Made by a program: the position numbers and the translations under genes
The notes under the pieces: generated by a model
What the model was told of the DNA's origin: nothing
What the model saw: only the letters and a program-made list of their open reading frames with translations
Database searches by the model: none
Shown here: positions 1 to 7,973 of the stretch, piece after piece
Numbering within the stretch: the first letter of the stretch is position 1
How the letters are laid out: every line of letters begins with the position of its first letter
Origin: Thioflexithrix psekupsensis
GTDB taxonomy: Bacteria; Pseudomonadota; Gammaproteobacteria; Beggiatoales; Beggiatoaceae
Reading direction: 5' to 3'
DNA: 64,000 nt
NCBI RefSeq assembly: GCF_002149925.1
Contig: NZ_MSLT01000023.1
Span: 62,001 to 126,000 of the forward strand

Positions 1-72
1 CGGTCTCGTTAAATTTTTTAAAGGCTTTTTTCATCAATTTTGTCATTGACTCATAGCATAAGGAAACTCTCC

Positions 73-942
73 ATGTTTGAACAATCTGGTCGTAATATAC
101 TCCTTGGTGTCTTAGGTGGTGTGTTACTTTCTTCCGTTTCACTGGCGGCGGTCGCCCAAGACGAAAGAAAAACCTATCACTTATTAGATTCTAAAGGTGA
201 GCCGGTATTAGACGGTAAAAAAGAGTGTGTGGATACCCCAACACCTAATACACCCGCTAAACTTTTTGAAAAATGCGGTGATATTTTAGACAGCGACGGG
301 GACGGCGTACCCGACGATAGAGACAAATGTCCCGGTACACCCAAAGGGGTTAAAGTCGATGCAGACGGCTGTCCGATTGATACCGACGGGGACGGCGTGC
401 CAGATTACCGTGATAAATGCCCCAATAACAGCCCATTAGAAATTTCTAAAGGGGTAGATGCAGATGGTTGTCCGTTGGACAGCGACGGTGACGGCGTGCC
501 AGATTACCGCGATAAATGCCCCGGTACTCCTAAGGGCGTGAAAGTTGACGCGGATGGCTGCGGTGTGGTTGATCGCGTGGTACAAGAAATTCTGGGCAGT
601 GACATTACTTTCGGTTTCAATCGTGCTGACTTGACCCCGCAAGGTAACGCCACCTTAGATCGCATTGCCTCTGAGATTTTAGGGCAGATCGATTTTGTTA
701 AAGACGTTAAGGTCGTCGGTCATACTGACAGCGTTGGTTCTGACAAGTACAACCAAACCCTGTCAGAGCGTCGTGCAGCCTCTGTTGCTAACTACTTGAT
801 TAGCAAAGGCGTACCCGCCGACAAGATTCTCCGTGAAGGCCGAGGCGAACGCGAGCCAATCGCCACCAATGCGACAGCGGCTGGTCGTGCGCAAAACCGT
901 CGTGTTGAAATTAACATCAGCATGTACGGCGCGGCCAATTAA
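73..942 (+). CDS. OmpA-family cell-envelope protein with thrombospondin type 3 repeats
   Basis: About 289 residues. An N-terminal signal peptide with a likely AVA-Q cleavage site is followed by three calcium-binding-type TSP3 repeats (DSDGDGVPD..DKCP, about residues 72-163). An OmpA C-terminal peptidoglycan-binding domain follows (about 180-285, with the GHTDSVGS and NRRVEI motifs). There is no eight-stranded OmpA barrel, so it is probably a periplasmic or wall-anchoring protein rather than a porin. The reading frame is open back to 40, but I chose the ATG at 73 because AAGGA lies just upstream and it gives a clean signal peptide. A strong terminator follows, so it is transcribed alone. Confidence 0.85.
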   Translation: MFEQSGRNILLGVLGGVLLSSVSLAAVAQDERKTYHLLDSKGEPVLDGKKECVDTPTPNTPAKLFEKCGDILDSDGDGVPDDRDKCPGTPKGVKVDADGCPIDTDGDGVPDYRDKCPNNSPLEISKGVDADGCPLDSDGDGVPDYRDKCPGTPKGVKVDADGCGVVDRVVQEILGSDITFGFNRADLTPQGNATLDRIASEILGQIDFVKDVKVVGHTDSVGSDKYNQTLSERRAASVANYLISKGVPADKILREGRGEREPIATNATAAGRAQNRRVEINISMYGAAN

Positions 943-971
943 TCTAACCAGTTAAAAACCACTGGCTTTTA

Positions 972-1010
972 GCGGTGTGTTAGTGCGTACTAACACACCG
1001 CATTTTTTTT
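972..1010 (+). terminator. Rho-independent terminator after the OmpA-family gene
   Basis: A perfect 13-bp stem (972-984 with 989-1001) with a 4-nt loop is followed by a run of eight T. It separates the OmpA-family gene from ureD. Confidence 0.85.
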
Positions 1011-1040
1011 GGGCGTTTTTAATTTTTTAGGAAAAAGACC

Positions 1041-1874
1041 ATGGCCGCTTGGCGCGCACAATTAAATTTGCTCTTCGCACAACAACACTCCCGTACCGTT
1101 TTACGCCATCGACAGCACTGTGGCCCTTTGCAAATACAGCGGCCTTTTTATCCTGAAGCGGATGGGACGGTGCATTTATATTTATTACATCCACCGGGGG
1201 GAGTGGCGGGTGGCGACGAATTACATATTAATCTGATTTTACAAGAAAACAGCCGTGTGCTGCTAACCACCCCCGCCGCCACCAAATTGTATCGCCATCC
1301 CCACCTGTCCTCACAACAACGTTTACAAGCCAATCTCAGTGACCACGCCATCTTAGAATGGTTGCCGCAAGAAACCATTGCCTTTAACCATTGTCGCACG
1401 CTCAATCAATTACAATTTAACTTGGGAAAAAATAGTGTATTAATTGCTTGGGATAATTTATGTTTAGCGCGTCCTGCGATTAACGAGCGTTTTACCGAAG
1501 GTCGCATTGAACAACGTCTTTGTGTCAATCACTTGGGACAACCGTTGTGGTTGGAACGCGGTTATTTACAGGGACAAAACCAAGATGCCGTCTTGCAATC
1601 TCATTGGGGCTGGCAAGGACAACCGGTACTGAGCAGTTTTTTTTGCGGAATCGTAGAACAATCACTGCTGCCCGCCGCACGAGAACAGATCGCCACCTTA
1701 CCGAAACACGACCAAGAACAAATCGCAGTGACTTGGTTTGATGGTTTATTGGTTGCCCGTTACTTGGGGGCAGACCCACGACGAGCGCAAACCTATTGGC
1801 TGCGGATTTGGTCATTGGTTCGTGAGCGTTTATGGGGAAAAACAGCCTGTTTGCCGCGTATTTGGGCGACTTAA
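1041..1874 (+). CDS. ureD: Urease accessory protein UreD
   Basis: 277 residues, usual length for UreD (UreH), the chaperone that with UreF and UreG loads nickel into apo-urease in the cytoplasm. The N-terminal GPLQIQRPFYPE segment and the HPPGGVAGGD motif are typical of the family. The ATG at 1041 follows an AGGAAAAA ribosome site. No ureABC, ureE, ureF or ureG lies in this window: the upstream neighbour is an OmpA gene behind a terminator and the downstream neighbours are a decayed gene and ftsZ. Either the other urease genes are elsewhere or this is a remnant; the frame itself is intact. Confidence 0.85.
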   Translation: MAAWRAQLNLLFAQQHSRTVLRHRQHCGPLQIQRPFYPEADGTVHLYLLHPPGGVAGGDELHINLILQENSRVLLTTPAATKLYRHPHLSSQQRLQANLSDHAILEWLPQETIAFNHCRTLNQLQFNLGKNSVLIAWDNLCLARPAINERFTEGRIEQRLCVNHLGQPLWLERGYLQGQNQDAVLQSHWGWQGQPVLSSFFCGIVEQSLLPAAREQIATLPKHDQEQIAVTWFDGLLVARYLGADPRRAQTYWLRIWSLVRERLWGKTACLPRIWAT

Positions 1875-1919
1875 TGTGTTATACTTCGTTTAAACGAAAT
1901 AAAAACCCTTAGGGAGAGA

Positions 1920-2236
1920 ATGATGGTAACTCGTATTGAGCGAGGAAAATCGTTAAAGAATCACAGCGGATATTTTCCCTATTTTTTTGTAGATATGATC
2001 AAATATCCATATCTGCGTTTTTCCCGATAGAGCCACGTGTAAAAAGATGCAAAATGGGCTATTTTCCATTATCCTAATGTGATTGAAGATAATGTGTGCT
2101 TAACCGGTTTATTAGGCTCTTTTTTTTCATTCAATCTCCCTTATCCAGCCTATACGGTGACGTTTAGCGTGGTAAAGCATACGCATAAGATTATTAAAAC
2201 AAGTCAAGCCAATGGCTGGCATAGCCTGTGCTGACA
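1920..2236 (+). pseudogene. Decayed small gene, family not recognised
   Basis: A frame opens at ATG 1920/1923 behind GGGAGAGA. It runs about 35 codons (reading ..GYFPYFFVDMIKYPYL..) to TAG at 2028 and TAA at 2040, then continues in the same frame with protein-like sequence (..DAKWAIFHYPNVIEDN..) to TGA at 2234. The frame +1 stretch between the stops (FFPIEPRVKR) reads smoothly. Two compensating indels in the T and A runs near 2019 and 2041 would restore a product of about 104 residues. I see a broken gene or homopolymer errors. The function is unknown, and this entry covers most of the ureD-ftsZ gap. Confidence 0.35.
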
Positions 2237-2319
2237 TGATGATGGTGTTTTATTATTTATTCTTTTTTCTAGCATAAAATTCCCAGCAATGGCCTATTTC
2301 GCATTAGGAGGTTTTAATC

Positions 2320-3531
2320 GTGTTTGAACTCATGGAAACTTACAGCCAAAACGCTGTTATTAAAGTCATTGGCGTGGGAGGGGGCGGTGGTAATGCCGTC
2401 GAACACATGTTGACAGGTACTATTGAAGGCGTTGAATTTATCTGTGCCAATACCGACGCGCAAGCCTTACGCAACTCTTCCGCACGTACCATTTTACAAC
2501 TGGGAACAGATGTCACCAAAGGTTTGGGCGCAGGCGCAAACCCCGAAGTCGGACAACAAGCCGCATTGGAAGATCGAGAACGTATTATGGCTGTGTTAGA
2601 AGGTACAGATATGGTCTTTATCACCGCCGGTATGGGCGGGGGAACAGGAACTGGAGCTGCTCCGGTGGTGGCGCAAGTGGCCAAAGAATTGGGTGTGTTG
2701 ACTGTAGCGGTGGTCACTCGTCCTTTTCCCTTTGAAGGGCGTAAGCGGGCTTTAATCGCTGAACAGGGTGTTAAAGAGTTGTCGCAATATGTGGATTCGC
2801 TGATTGTTATTCCCAATGAAAAATTATTAAGTGTATTAGGGCGAGATGTGTCGTTGTTAGACGCATTCAAAGCCGCTAATAATGTGTTGTATAGCGCAGT
2901 ACAAGGCATTTCTGAATTGATCACGCGCCCTGGTTTAATTAACGTCGATTTTGCCGATGTCACCACGGTGATGCAGGAAATGGGTATGGCCATGATGGGA
3001 GCTGGCCGCGCCAAAGGAGAAGGCCGCGCCCGTAAAGCGGCTATGGATGCGATTTCCAGCCCGTTGTTAGAAGATGTGGATTTGTCTGGAGCGCGTGGCA
3101 TTCTGGTCAATATGACCGCGGGCTTAGACTTAACTATTGGTGAGTTTGAAGAGATGGGCGATGTGATCGAAGAATTCGCCTCAGAAAATGCGACCGTCGT
3201 TGTCGGCACAGTGCTTGATCCCGAAATGAAAGACGAATTGCGTGTCACGGTGATCGCCACCGGCGTAGGCACGGCTTCCCCCCGCCAAGTCGAACGAGAA
3301 CGCCCCCCCATCAAAGCCGTCCCTAAACCCGAAAAAATGACCACCGCCCCCGAAGCCACTAAACGCTTACACGGCAACGCGGCTGATTATAAAGAGTATG
3401 AAAAACCCGCCGTGACTCGTTTACCCCATGCCAATAGTAACACTGGACACTTGGCCAATGGAGAAAGTAGCGACACACACGCCGATAATTACTTAGATAT
3501 TCCTGCTTTTTTGCGTCGTCAAGCGGATTAA
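2320..3531 (+). CDS. ftsZ: Cell division GTPase FtsZ
   Basis: 403 residues. FtsZ is the bacterial tubulin homologue that forms the division ring at midcell. Seen: the N-terminal GGGGGNAV loop, the tubulin signature GMGGGTGTGAAP near residues 104-115, a variable acidic/proline linker, and the conserved C-terminal peptide DIPAFLRRQAD that binds FtsA and ZipA. The start is GTG at 2320, with a strong AGGAGG at 2306-2311. lpxC follows as in the standard dcw cluster, but ftsQ and ftsA are not upstream; ureD and a decayed gene are there instead. Confidence 0.97.
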   Translation: MFELMETYSQNAVIKVIGVGGGGGNAVEHMLTGTIEGVEFICANTDAQALRNSSARTILQLGTDVTKGLGAGANPEVGQQAALEDRERIMAVLEGTDMVFITAGMGGGTGTGAAPVVAQVAKELGVLTVAVVTRPFPFEGRKRALIAEQGVKELSQYVDSLIVIPNEKLLSVLGRDVSLLDAFKAANNVLYSAVQGISELITRPGLINVDFADVTTVMQEMGMAMMGAGRAKGEGRARKAAMDAISSPLLEDVDLSGARGILVNMTAGLDLTIGEFEEMGDVIEEFASENATVVVGTVLDPEMKDELRVTVIATGVGTASPRQVERERPPIKAVPKPEKMTTAPEATKRLHGNAADYKEYEKPAVTRLPHANSNTGHLANGESSDTHADNYLDIPAFLRRQAD

Positions 3532-3633
3532 CAGGACTCCAAACGTGGGTAATTGTAAAACAGCTAAATCGACATTTGCCGGCTTTTGGGTTTGGCATTA
3601 TTCTTGTTGTAAAAAAACAATAGCTGTCGATAC

Positions 3634-3720
3634 TTGACAACAGTCTGCAATCTAATTACAACAGTTGTTTGAACTTGACAACAGGTGAGCAACTGTTTTA
3701 TTGTGCAATGCAATATAATT
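3634..3720 (+). promoter_or_regulatory. Probable sigma-70 promoters of lpxC, in a repeated motif
   Basis: The 11-mer CTTGACAACAG occurs twice, 41 bp apart (3633-3643 and 3674-3684). Each contains a perfect TTGACA -35. The downstream copy has TATTGT after 18 bp (3699-3704), and a perfect TATAAT sits at 3714-3719 without a matching -35. The upstream copy has TACAAC after 17 bp. The arrangement suggests tandem promoters in the 299-bp ftsZ-lpxC gap. Nothing else is seen in that gap. Confidence 0.45.
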
Positions 3721-3830
3721 GATCAAACAGTCGTTTTGTCCTGCTGTCAGACTTATCGACACTATCGACAGGTTGGTGTGCTGTGCGCCCTGCCGATTTA
3801 GCTGCCTACAATTTGGAGAGATAGACAATA

Positions 3831-4745
3831 ATGGTAAAACAACGTACTTTAAAAAATGTCATTCGTGCGACAGGCGTAGGTTTGCACACGGGCGAGAAGG
3901 TTTTATTGACTTTACGTCCTGCGCCCCCCGAAACGGGTGTGGTGTTTCGGCGGGTTGATTTGTCCCCGCCGGTAGAAATTTTAGCCCGTGCCGAGCAGGT
4001 GGGTGATACTCGTTTGTCCACTACGCTGGTTAAAGGGGATGTCAAGATTTCAACGGTGGAACATTTGCTGTCTGCTTTGGCAGGTTTGGGCATTGACAAT
4101 GTTTATGTGGATGTCAGTGCGGCTGAAGTGCCGATTATGGATGGCAGTGCGGGGCCTTTCGTGTTTCTTATTCAGTCGGCCGGTATTGAAGAACAGAGTG
4201 TGCCTAAACGTTATCTTCGTATTAAACAAAGTATTACCGTACAACAAGATGATAAGTGGGCGCGTTTTGATCCGTTTGAAGGGTTTAAGGTGAGTTTTCG
4301 TATTGATTTCGATCATTCCGTATTTCGTCGGGGTCGGCAATCGGTGGAAATTGATTTTGCTAAGACTTCCTTTATTAAGGAGGTGAGTCGAGCGCGGACG
4401 TTTGGTTTTATGCACGAGATTGAGTGGTTACGCGAGAAGCGATTGGCTTTGGGTGGCAGTTTGGACAATGCGATTGTGGTGGATGATTATCGCGTATTGA
4501 ATGAAGATGGTTTGCGTTACGAAGATGAGTTTGTTAAGCATAAAGTGTTAGACGCGATTGGTGATTTGTATTTGCTGGGTTATCCGTTAATTGGCGCGTT
4601 TAGTGGTTACAAATCGGGACATGAGTTGAATAATTTGTTGTTGCGCGCTTTATTGGCACAACCGCAGGCTTGGGAGTTGGTGAGTTTTGAAGAACCTGTT
4701 GCCGCTTCTTTATTGAATTATTTACAACCAGTTTCTGTCTCTTGA
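3831..4745 (+). CDS. lpxC: UDP-3-O-acyl-N-acetylglucosamine deacetylase LpxC
   Basis: 304 residues, the usual length. LpxC catalyses the committed, zinc-dependent step of lipid A synthesis in the cytoplasm. The zinc ligands are visible: His78 in [10 protein letters not shown], and His237 and Asp241 in [10 protein letters not shown]. His264 in SGHELNN is the catalytic-site histidine. ATG 3831 follows GGAGAG at 3815-3820. Its last 28 bp overlap the end of the convergent dciA gene. Confidence 0.96.
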   Translation: MVKQRTLKNVIRATGVGLHTGEKVLLTLRPAPPETGVVFRRVDLSPPVEILARAEQVGDTRLSTTLVKGDVKISTVEHLLSALAGLGIDNVYVDVSAAEVPIMDGSAGPFVFLIQSAGIEEQSVPKRYLRIKQSITVQQDDKWARFDPFEGFKVSFRIDFDHSVFRRGRQSVEIDFAKTSFIKEVSRARTFGFMHEIEWLREKRLALGGSLDNAIVVDDYRVLNEDGLRYEDEFVKHKVLDAIGDLYLLGYPLIGAFSGYKSGHELNNLLLRALLAQPQAWELVSFEEPVAASLLNYLQPVSVS

Positions 4746-5203
4746 CTGGGATCAGCAGCCAGTCGGTGTAACGCAGATCGCAGCGATGTATCGGCCATGG
4801 AATCGGCCACGCTGCGCAATAGTACACTGGTTTCCGCCGATAACGCCCGCTGAGGCATGGAAGATGGGTCTGTTGGATGGGCTGGATTGTGCTGGAATTG
4901 CGACGGACGCACCCGAATATCCAAGCGTGTGATGGTTTGGCCAGTGATTTGTCGCGTGTGATTAAGCAGGGTGTCGTGCCAATAACGCAGTTGGGTTGCC
5001 CAAACCGCGGAGTCAGTGAGAAGAATCAAACATTCCCCCGTCACGTTCGCCACACAGCAATGCGCTCGCAGTGTTTCGGGTAAATGCACCTTGAGCCGTT
5101 GATCAAGCTGTTGCAGGGCTTGTCCGCGTTGTATCAGTGTGTGCAGCGAGGTGGTGCGGGTCAATAGTTCATTGACAGGGGTCATGGTGTTGTCTTTAGG
5201 CAT
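4718..5203 (-). CDS. dciA: DciA-like replicative helicase loader (DUF721)
   Basis: 161 residues. The N-terminal half ([15 protein letters not shown] to about residue 95) has the DUF721 pattern, ending in a stretch on residue access and DNA binding typical of DciA, the ancestral loader/operator of DnaB. In Pseudomonas and relatives a DUF721 gene also sits beside lpxC, which supports the call. The C-terminal third is variable and polar. ATG 5203 is used; a second ATG six codons later (MTPVNELL) is possible. The tail overlaps lpxC by 28 bp, tail to tail. secA, often the next gene in relatives, is absent. Confidence 0.75.
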   Translation of the reverse strand: MPKDNTMTPVNELLTRTTSLHTLIQRGQALQQLDQRLKVHLPETLRAHCCVANVTGECLILLTDSAVWATQLRYWHDTLLNHTRQITGQTITRLDIRVRPSQFQHNPAHPTDPSSMPQRALSAETSVLLRSVADSMADTSLRSALHRLAADPSQETETGCK

Positions 5204-5706
5204 GTTCTGGCTCTCTTGTGTTCAATGACACATGGTGGATACGCCATTGTTTTTTTCAAGTCTGGTTTTCTCTCCTCTTTAAACTCTTCAGCGTTTCTTC
5301 CAATTGGAAGCTGAGAAGATTTTTATAAAAATTCCCTTCACCTCAATTTAATCTTTTTATAGTGCGGATGATATAATACAGCAAAGCAATATGAATGATT
5401 TAATTTTTTTCGCTCGTAAGCCTGAGTAAAGTGGATAAGACAGGGTTTTTTTCGCCTTAATCCACAGAGATAACGGAATTTTTAAATGTCGCATGGTGCT
5501 ATTGTATTTTTTATTTTTAAACACAACTACCATTTGACTAAGAGTGTATTTTAATTATATTATGTATCTTGTAGTATATGCTATATTTCAGAATGATGGA
5601 TGACGGTGCAAAACGACGCGCTTTATCTGTCATAACTGGTTTGGATTTTTAAAGCAGAGATGACATTGTCGATTTTTTTCAGTTCATTATTAGTGAGGAA
5701 TACTCA
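5204..5706. other. Intergenic region with a palindromic element
   Basis: About 500 bp, AT-rich towards the right. It holds the palindromic element at 5419-5470 (separate entry). The rest has no open frame of note, and from about 5550 it is presumably the promoter and leader of the gene interrupted by the IS630 element. Confidence 0.5.
5419..5470. repeat. Palindromic repeat element, copy A
   Basis: The near-palindrome GTGGATAAG .. CTTAATCCAC (5431-5466) sits in a 50-bp block that aligns without gaps to 7805-7854 (39 of 50 identical by eye, the last 20 nearly all). The two copies bracket the IS630-bearing patch. Confidence 0.5.
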
Positions 5707-5719
5707 ATGAAACATTATA

Positions 5720-6850
5720 TACCAATTTTTTCAGAGTCGTATAATAATACTTTTCAAATAGGAGAGAATAATGAACAAGAGATATGAAGATTTAGAAGAG
5801 TTAATGTCAACAGGTGAAGCGAGAGAAGTGAAGCGAGCGATGGCAGTAAGAATGTCTTTGCTTGGTTTTGTGCGTGCGGAAGCGGCTTTAGCGTGTTGTG
5901 TCAGTGTGCAATTTGTGGATAAATGGAAAGCCATTTATTTAGCGTCAGGGGTGGAAGGATTGAAGTTAGCGTATAAAGGCTCGCCAGGGTATTTAAAGCC
6001 GCGTGAACGAGAAGATGTGATTAATTGGATACAAGAAAAGAAGACAATAACAATAGAGGAACTAAAGAGATACTTAAAAGAGGAGTATGATGTTTTCTAT
6101 TCTTCAAATACTTCTTATACTAAATTATTAGAAGAAGCGAATTTAAGTTATAAGAAGACACACAAAGAGAATTCGGCAAAAGATGAGGTAAAAGTAGAAG
6201 CTAAAAAAAAAGAGATTAAGGATTTAATAGATAAGGAGCGTGAACAGATAGAAAGTGGAGAGGTAATGTACTGGATGCAAGACGAAAGCCATCAGTTGTG
6301 GGGAGATATTTGTGGTTATGTTTGGTCGAAAAAAGGAGAAAGAACGTCAATAAAGATGAGTAATTATCGCACTTCTCAAACGTGGTATGGAGCGGTGAAT
6401 ATTTATACGGGAGAATTTATTTTAGATAGGGCAAAGAAAGCTGATACAAAATATACGATAGACTTTATTAACTGGCTCATTTACAGATATAAAGAAGCCC
6501 GTCATGTGATTATTTGGGATGGTGCAAGTTATCATCGTTCTGAAGGTTTAAGAACTTATTTAGAGAAATTAAATGGGGGACTTCCAGAATCAGAATGGAA
6601 AGTTCGTTTATTAAGATTTGCGCCCAATGCCCCAGAGCAAAATCCAGTCGAGGATATTTGGCTTCAAGGTAAGAATTGGGTCAGAAAGAATTTTCATCGT
6701 CTATCAAGCTTTAAAGAAGTCACTAGTATGTTTGAGACCTTTTTGTCAGGTAAAGTGTTTAAGTTTAATAAAATTAAACAGTATCTTATACCTAATATCT
6801 AGCTAGATATTAAAACTTAATTTGTTTTTATATCTCACATAATTTTGGTA
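5720..6850 (+). mobile_element. IS630-family insertion sequence
   Basis: About 1131 bp. It is bounded by inverted TACCAA/TTGGTA ends (5720-5725, 6845-6850) and flanked by TA on both sides (5718-5719, 6851-6852), as expected for the TA target duplication of IS630/Tc1-mariner elements. It carries a single DDE transposase. The ends also match those of the MITE at 32445-32635. Confidence 0.85.
5771..6802 (+). CDS. IS630-family transposase
   Basis: 343 residues. An N-terminal helix-turn-helix region (about 1-125) is followed by a charged linker and a DDE_3 catalytic domain. The likely triad is Asp171 (MQDES), Asp250 (IIWDGASYH) and Glu294 (NPVEDIW), the IS630/mariner DDE arrangement. ATG 5771 follows AGGAGAG. 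The frame is complete, so the element may still be active. Codon use is more A-rich than the neighbours. Confidence 0.93.
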   Translation: MNKRYEDLEELMSTGEAREVKRAMAVRMSLLGFVRAEAALACCVSVQFVDKWKAIYLASGVEGLKLAYKGSPGYLKPREREDVINWIQEKKTITIEELKRYLKEEYDVFYSSNTSYTKLLEEANLSYKKTHKENSAKDEVKVEAKKKEIKDLIDKEREQIESGEVMYWMQDESHQLWGDICGYVWSKKGERTSIKMSNYRTSQTWYGAVNIYTGEFILDRAKKADTKYTIDFINWLIYRYKEARHVIIWDGASYHRSEGLRTYLEKLNGGLPESEWKVRLLRFAPNAPEQNPVEDIWLQGKNWVRKNFHRLSSFKEVTSMFETFLSGKVFKFNKIKQYLIPNI

Positions 6851-7037
6851 TATTTTGCTTGGTTTATTATTAGGACTATCATCCAACATACACGCGCACG
6901 CCGGCAGAACTGACTCAAGCGGTTGTCACAATAGCTCTTCTGGATACCATTGTCACAACTCCGGTTCCACAACAACGCCTACAACAACACCTACAACACA
7001 GCCCACAACAACACCCACTGTAAATACATCTTACAGT

Positions 7038-7280
7038 CAAGCAGATGTAGATGCTGCTTATCAACAGGGTGTTCAAAAATGCGTGAATAATCCAAGTGAT
7101 TGTGGCATTTCGGTTCCAGACAAAACTTTAACTTTTACTCAAGCTGACTTGGATTCGTCACATCAACAGGGTGTTCAAAAATGCGTGGATAATCCAAGTG
7201 ATTGTGGCATTCCAGTTCCAGACAAAACTTTAACTTTTACTCAAGCTGACTTGGATTCATCTTATCAACGAGGTGAGCAA
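7038..7280 (+). repeat. 102-bp tandem repeat inside the interrupted gene
   Basis: Repeat units start at 7038, 7140 and 7242 (102-bp spacing), each encoding a 34-residue unit beginning QAD(L/V)D and containing QKCV.NPSDCG. Copies two and three are nearly identical at the base level, suggesting recent duplication. Each full unit carries two Cys. Confidence 0.85.
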
Positions 7281-7523
7281 TCCTGTAAGATAGCAGGAGC
7301 TGTTAAAATCGGGACGGATTTAGGTTTTACCGTGCCAAACATGCTATTGCCTATGGCGGACGGTAGCATAATGGATATATGGGCTAAGTTTACGTTTATG
7401 GATAATGGTTCAGAAAATATTCTGTTTATGTTGACGGATATTGGCTCGAACTAAACAACGCTGGTTTTAGTTTAGCCCGTGTTTTGAGTTTTTATGCGAC
7501 ATTCAGTGTATTAGGAAATTGAC

Positions 7524-7730
7524 ATGAACAATCAGACTACCGAAGAATACTCAGCGTATGCGCTAGATAAGGCAGATAAGCTGCTAAAAGAAATTATCCA
7601 ATCTGGGAATTTTGCAATAAATAAAACGACTGCAAACCGCATTTCTGGGGAGGATCAGGCGGCTTATTTTAACGCGCTACATAAAGGGCTTTTGGAATAT
7701 TACTCTAATTTAGGGTCAAAAGTGAAATAA
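7524..7730 (+). CDS. Small hypothetical protein
   Basis: 68 residues, hydrophilic and predicted helical, with no membrane segment and no family recognised. It has its own ribosome site (TAGGAAATTGAC-ATG) and is followed within 25 bp by a good terminator, which together make it a credible gene. It lies 69 bp downstream of the IS630-interrupted gene and may be co-transcribed with it. Confidence 0.55.
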   Translation: MNNQTTEEYSAYALDKADKLLKEIIQSGNFAINKTTANRISGEDQAAYFNALHKGLLEYYSNLGSKVK

Positions 7731-7752
7731 CCGTTCCTTTTATCTTACAAAC

Positions 7753-7788
7753 AAGATGGGCTGACACGAGAAAGCCCATCTTAATTTT
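7753..7788 (+). terminator. Rho-independent terminator
   Basis: A 10-bp stem (7753-7762 with 7773-7782) is followed by AATTTTTA. It closes the small-gene unit ending at 7730. Confidence 0.7.
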
Positions 7789-7804
7789 TACTACTAAATA
7801 CATT

Positions 7805-7859
7805 AAGCCCGTGTAGAATGGATAAAACGAATCTTTTTGCGCCTTAATCCACAGAATAG
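7805..7859. repeat. Palindromic repeat element, copy B
   Basis: The same block as 5419-5470: an ATGGATAAAAC .. GCGCCTTAATCCACAG palindrome with shared flanks. It lies between the terminator and the convergent gene at 7974-9062. Confidence 0.5.
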
Positions 7860-7973
7860 CTGTAGCTTTTACCAATTGCACGCCTTCTGTAGTGGTTCTA
7901 TTACTTGTTCAAGACCACTAACATCAAACGTAACCTCCGCTGGGTTTTTCCCGTATGGCGTTACTCGTATCAA

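Larger units (their letters stand above)
5707..7454 (+). pseudogene. Secreted small protein gene interrupted by the IS630 element
   Basis: The left flank of the insertion begins a gene (ATG 5707 after TGAGGAA, reading ATGAAACATTATA) that breaks off at 5719. Removing 5720-6850 and one TA copy joins codon 4 to the frame at 6853. This gives an intact 204-residue product whose start MKHYILLGLLLGLSSNIHAHA is a good signal peptide. The mature part has a His/Cys-rich segment (GCHNSSSGYHCHNSG, like YHYH-type motifs), a Thr/Pro linker, 2.3 tandem 34-residue repeats, and a C-terminal domain I do not recognise. The right-hand fragment 6855-7454 remains open from a TTG codon, but has lost its start and ribosome site. 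Confidence 0.8.

Noticed and set aside
2340..3377. Long minus-strand open frame opposite ftsZ (345 codons)
   Set aside because: It is an antisense shadow of ftsZ: low-complexity Pro/Ser/Thr content, no ribosome site, and ftsZ is certain on the other strand.
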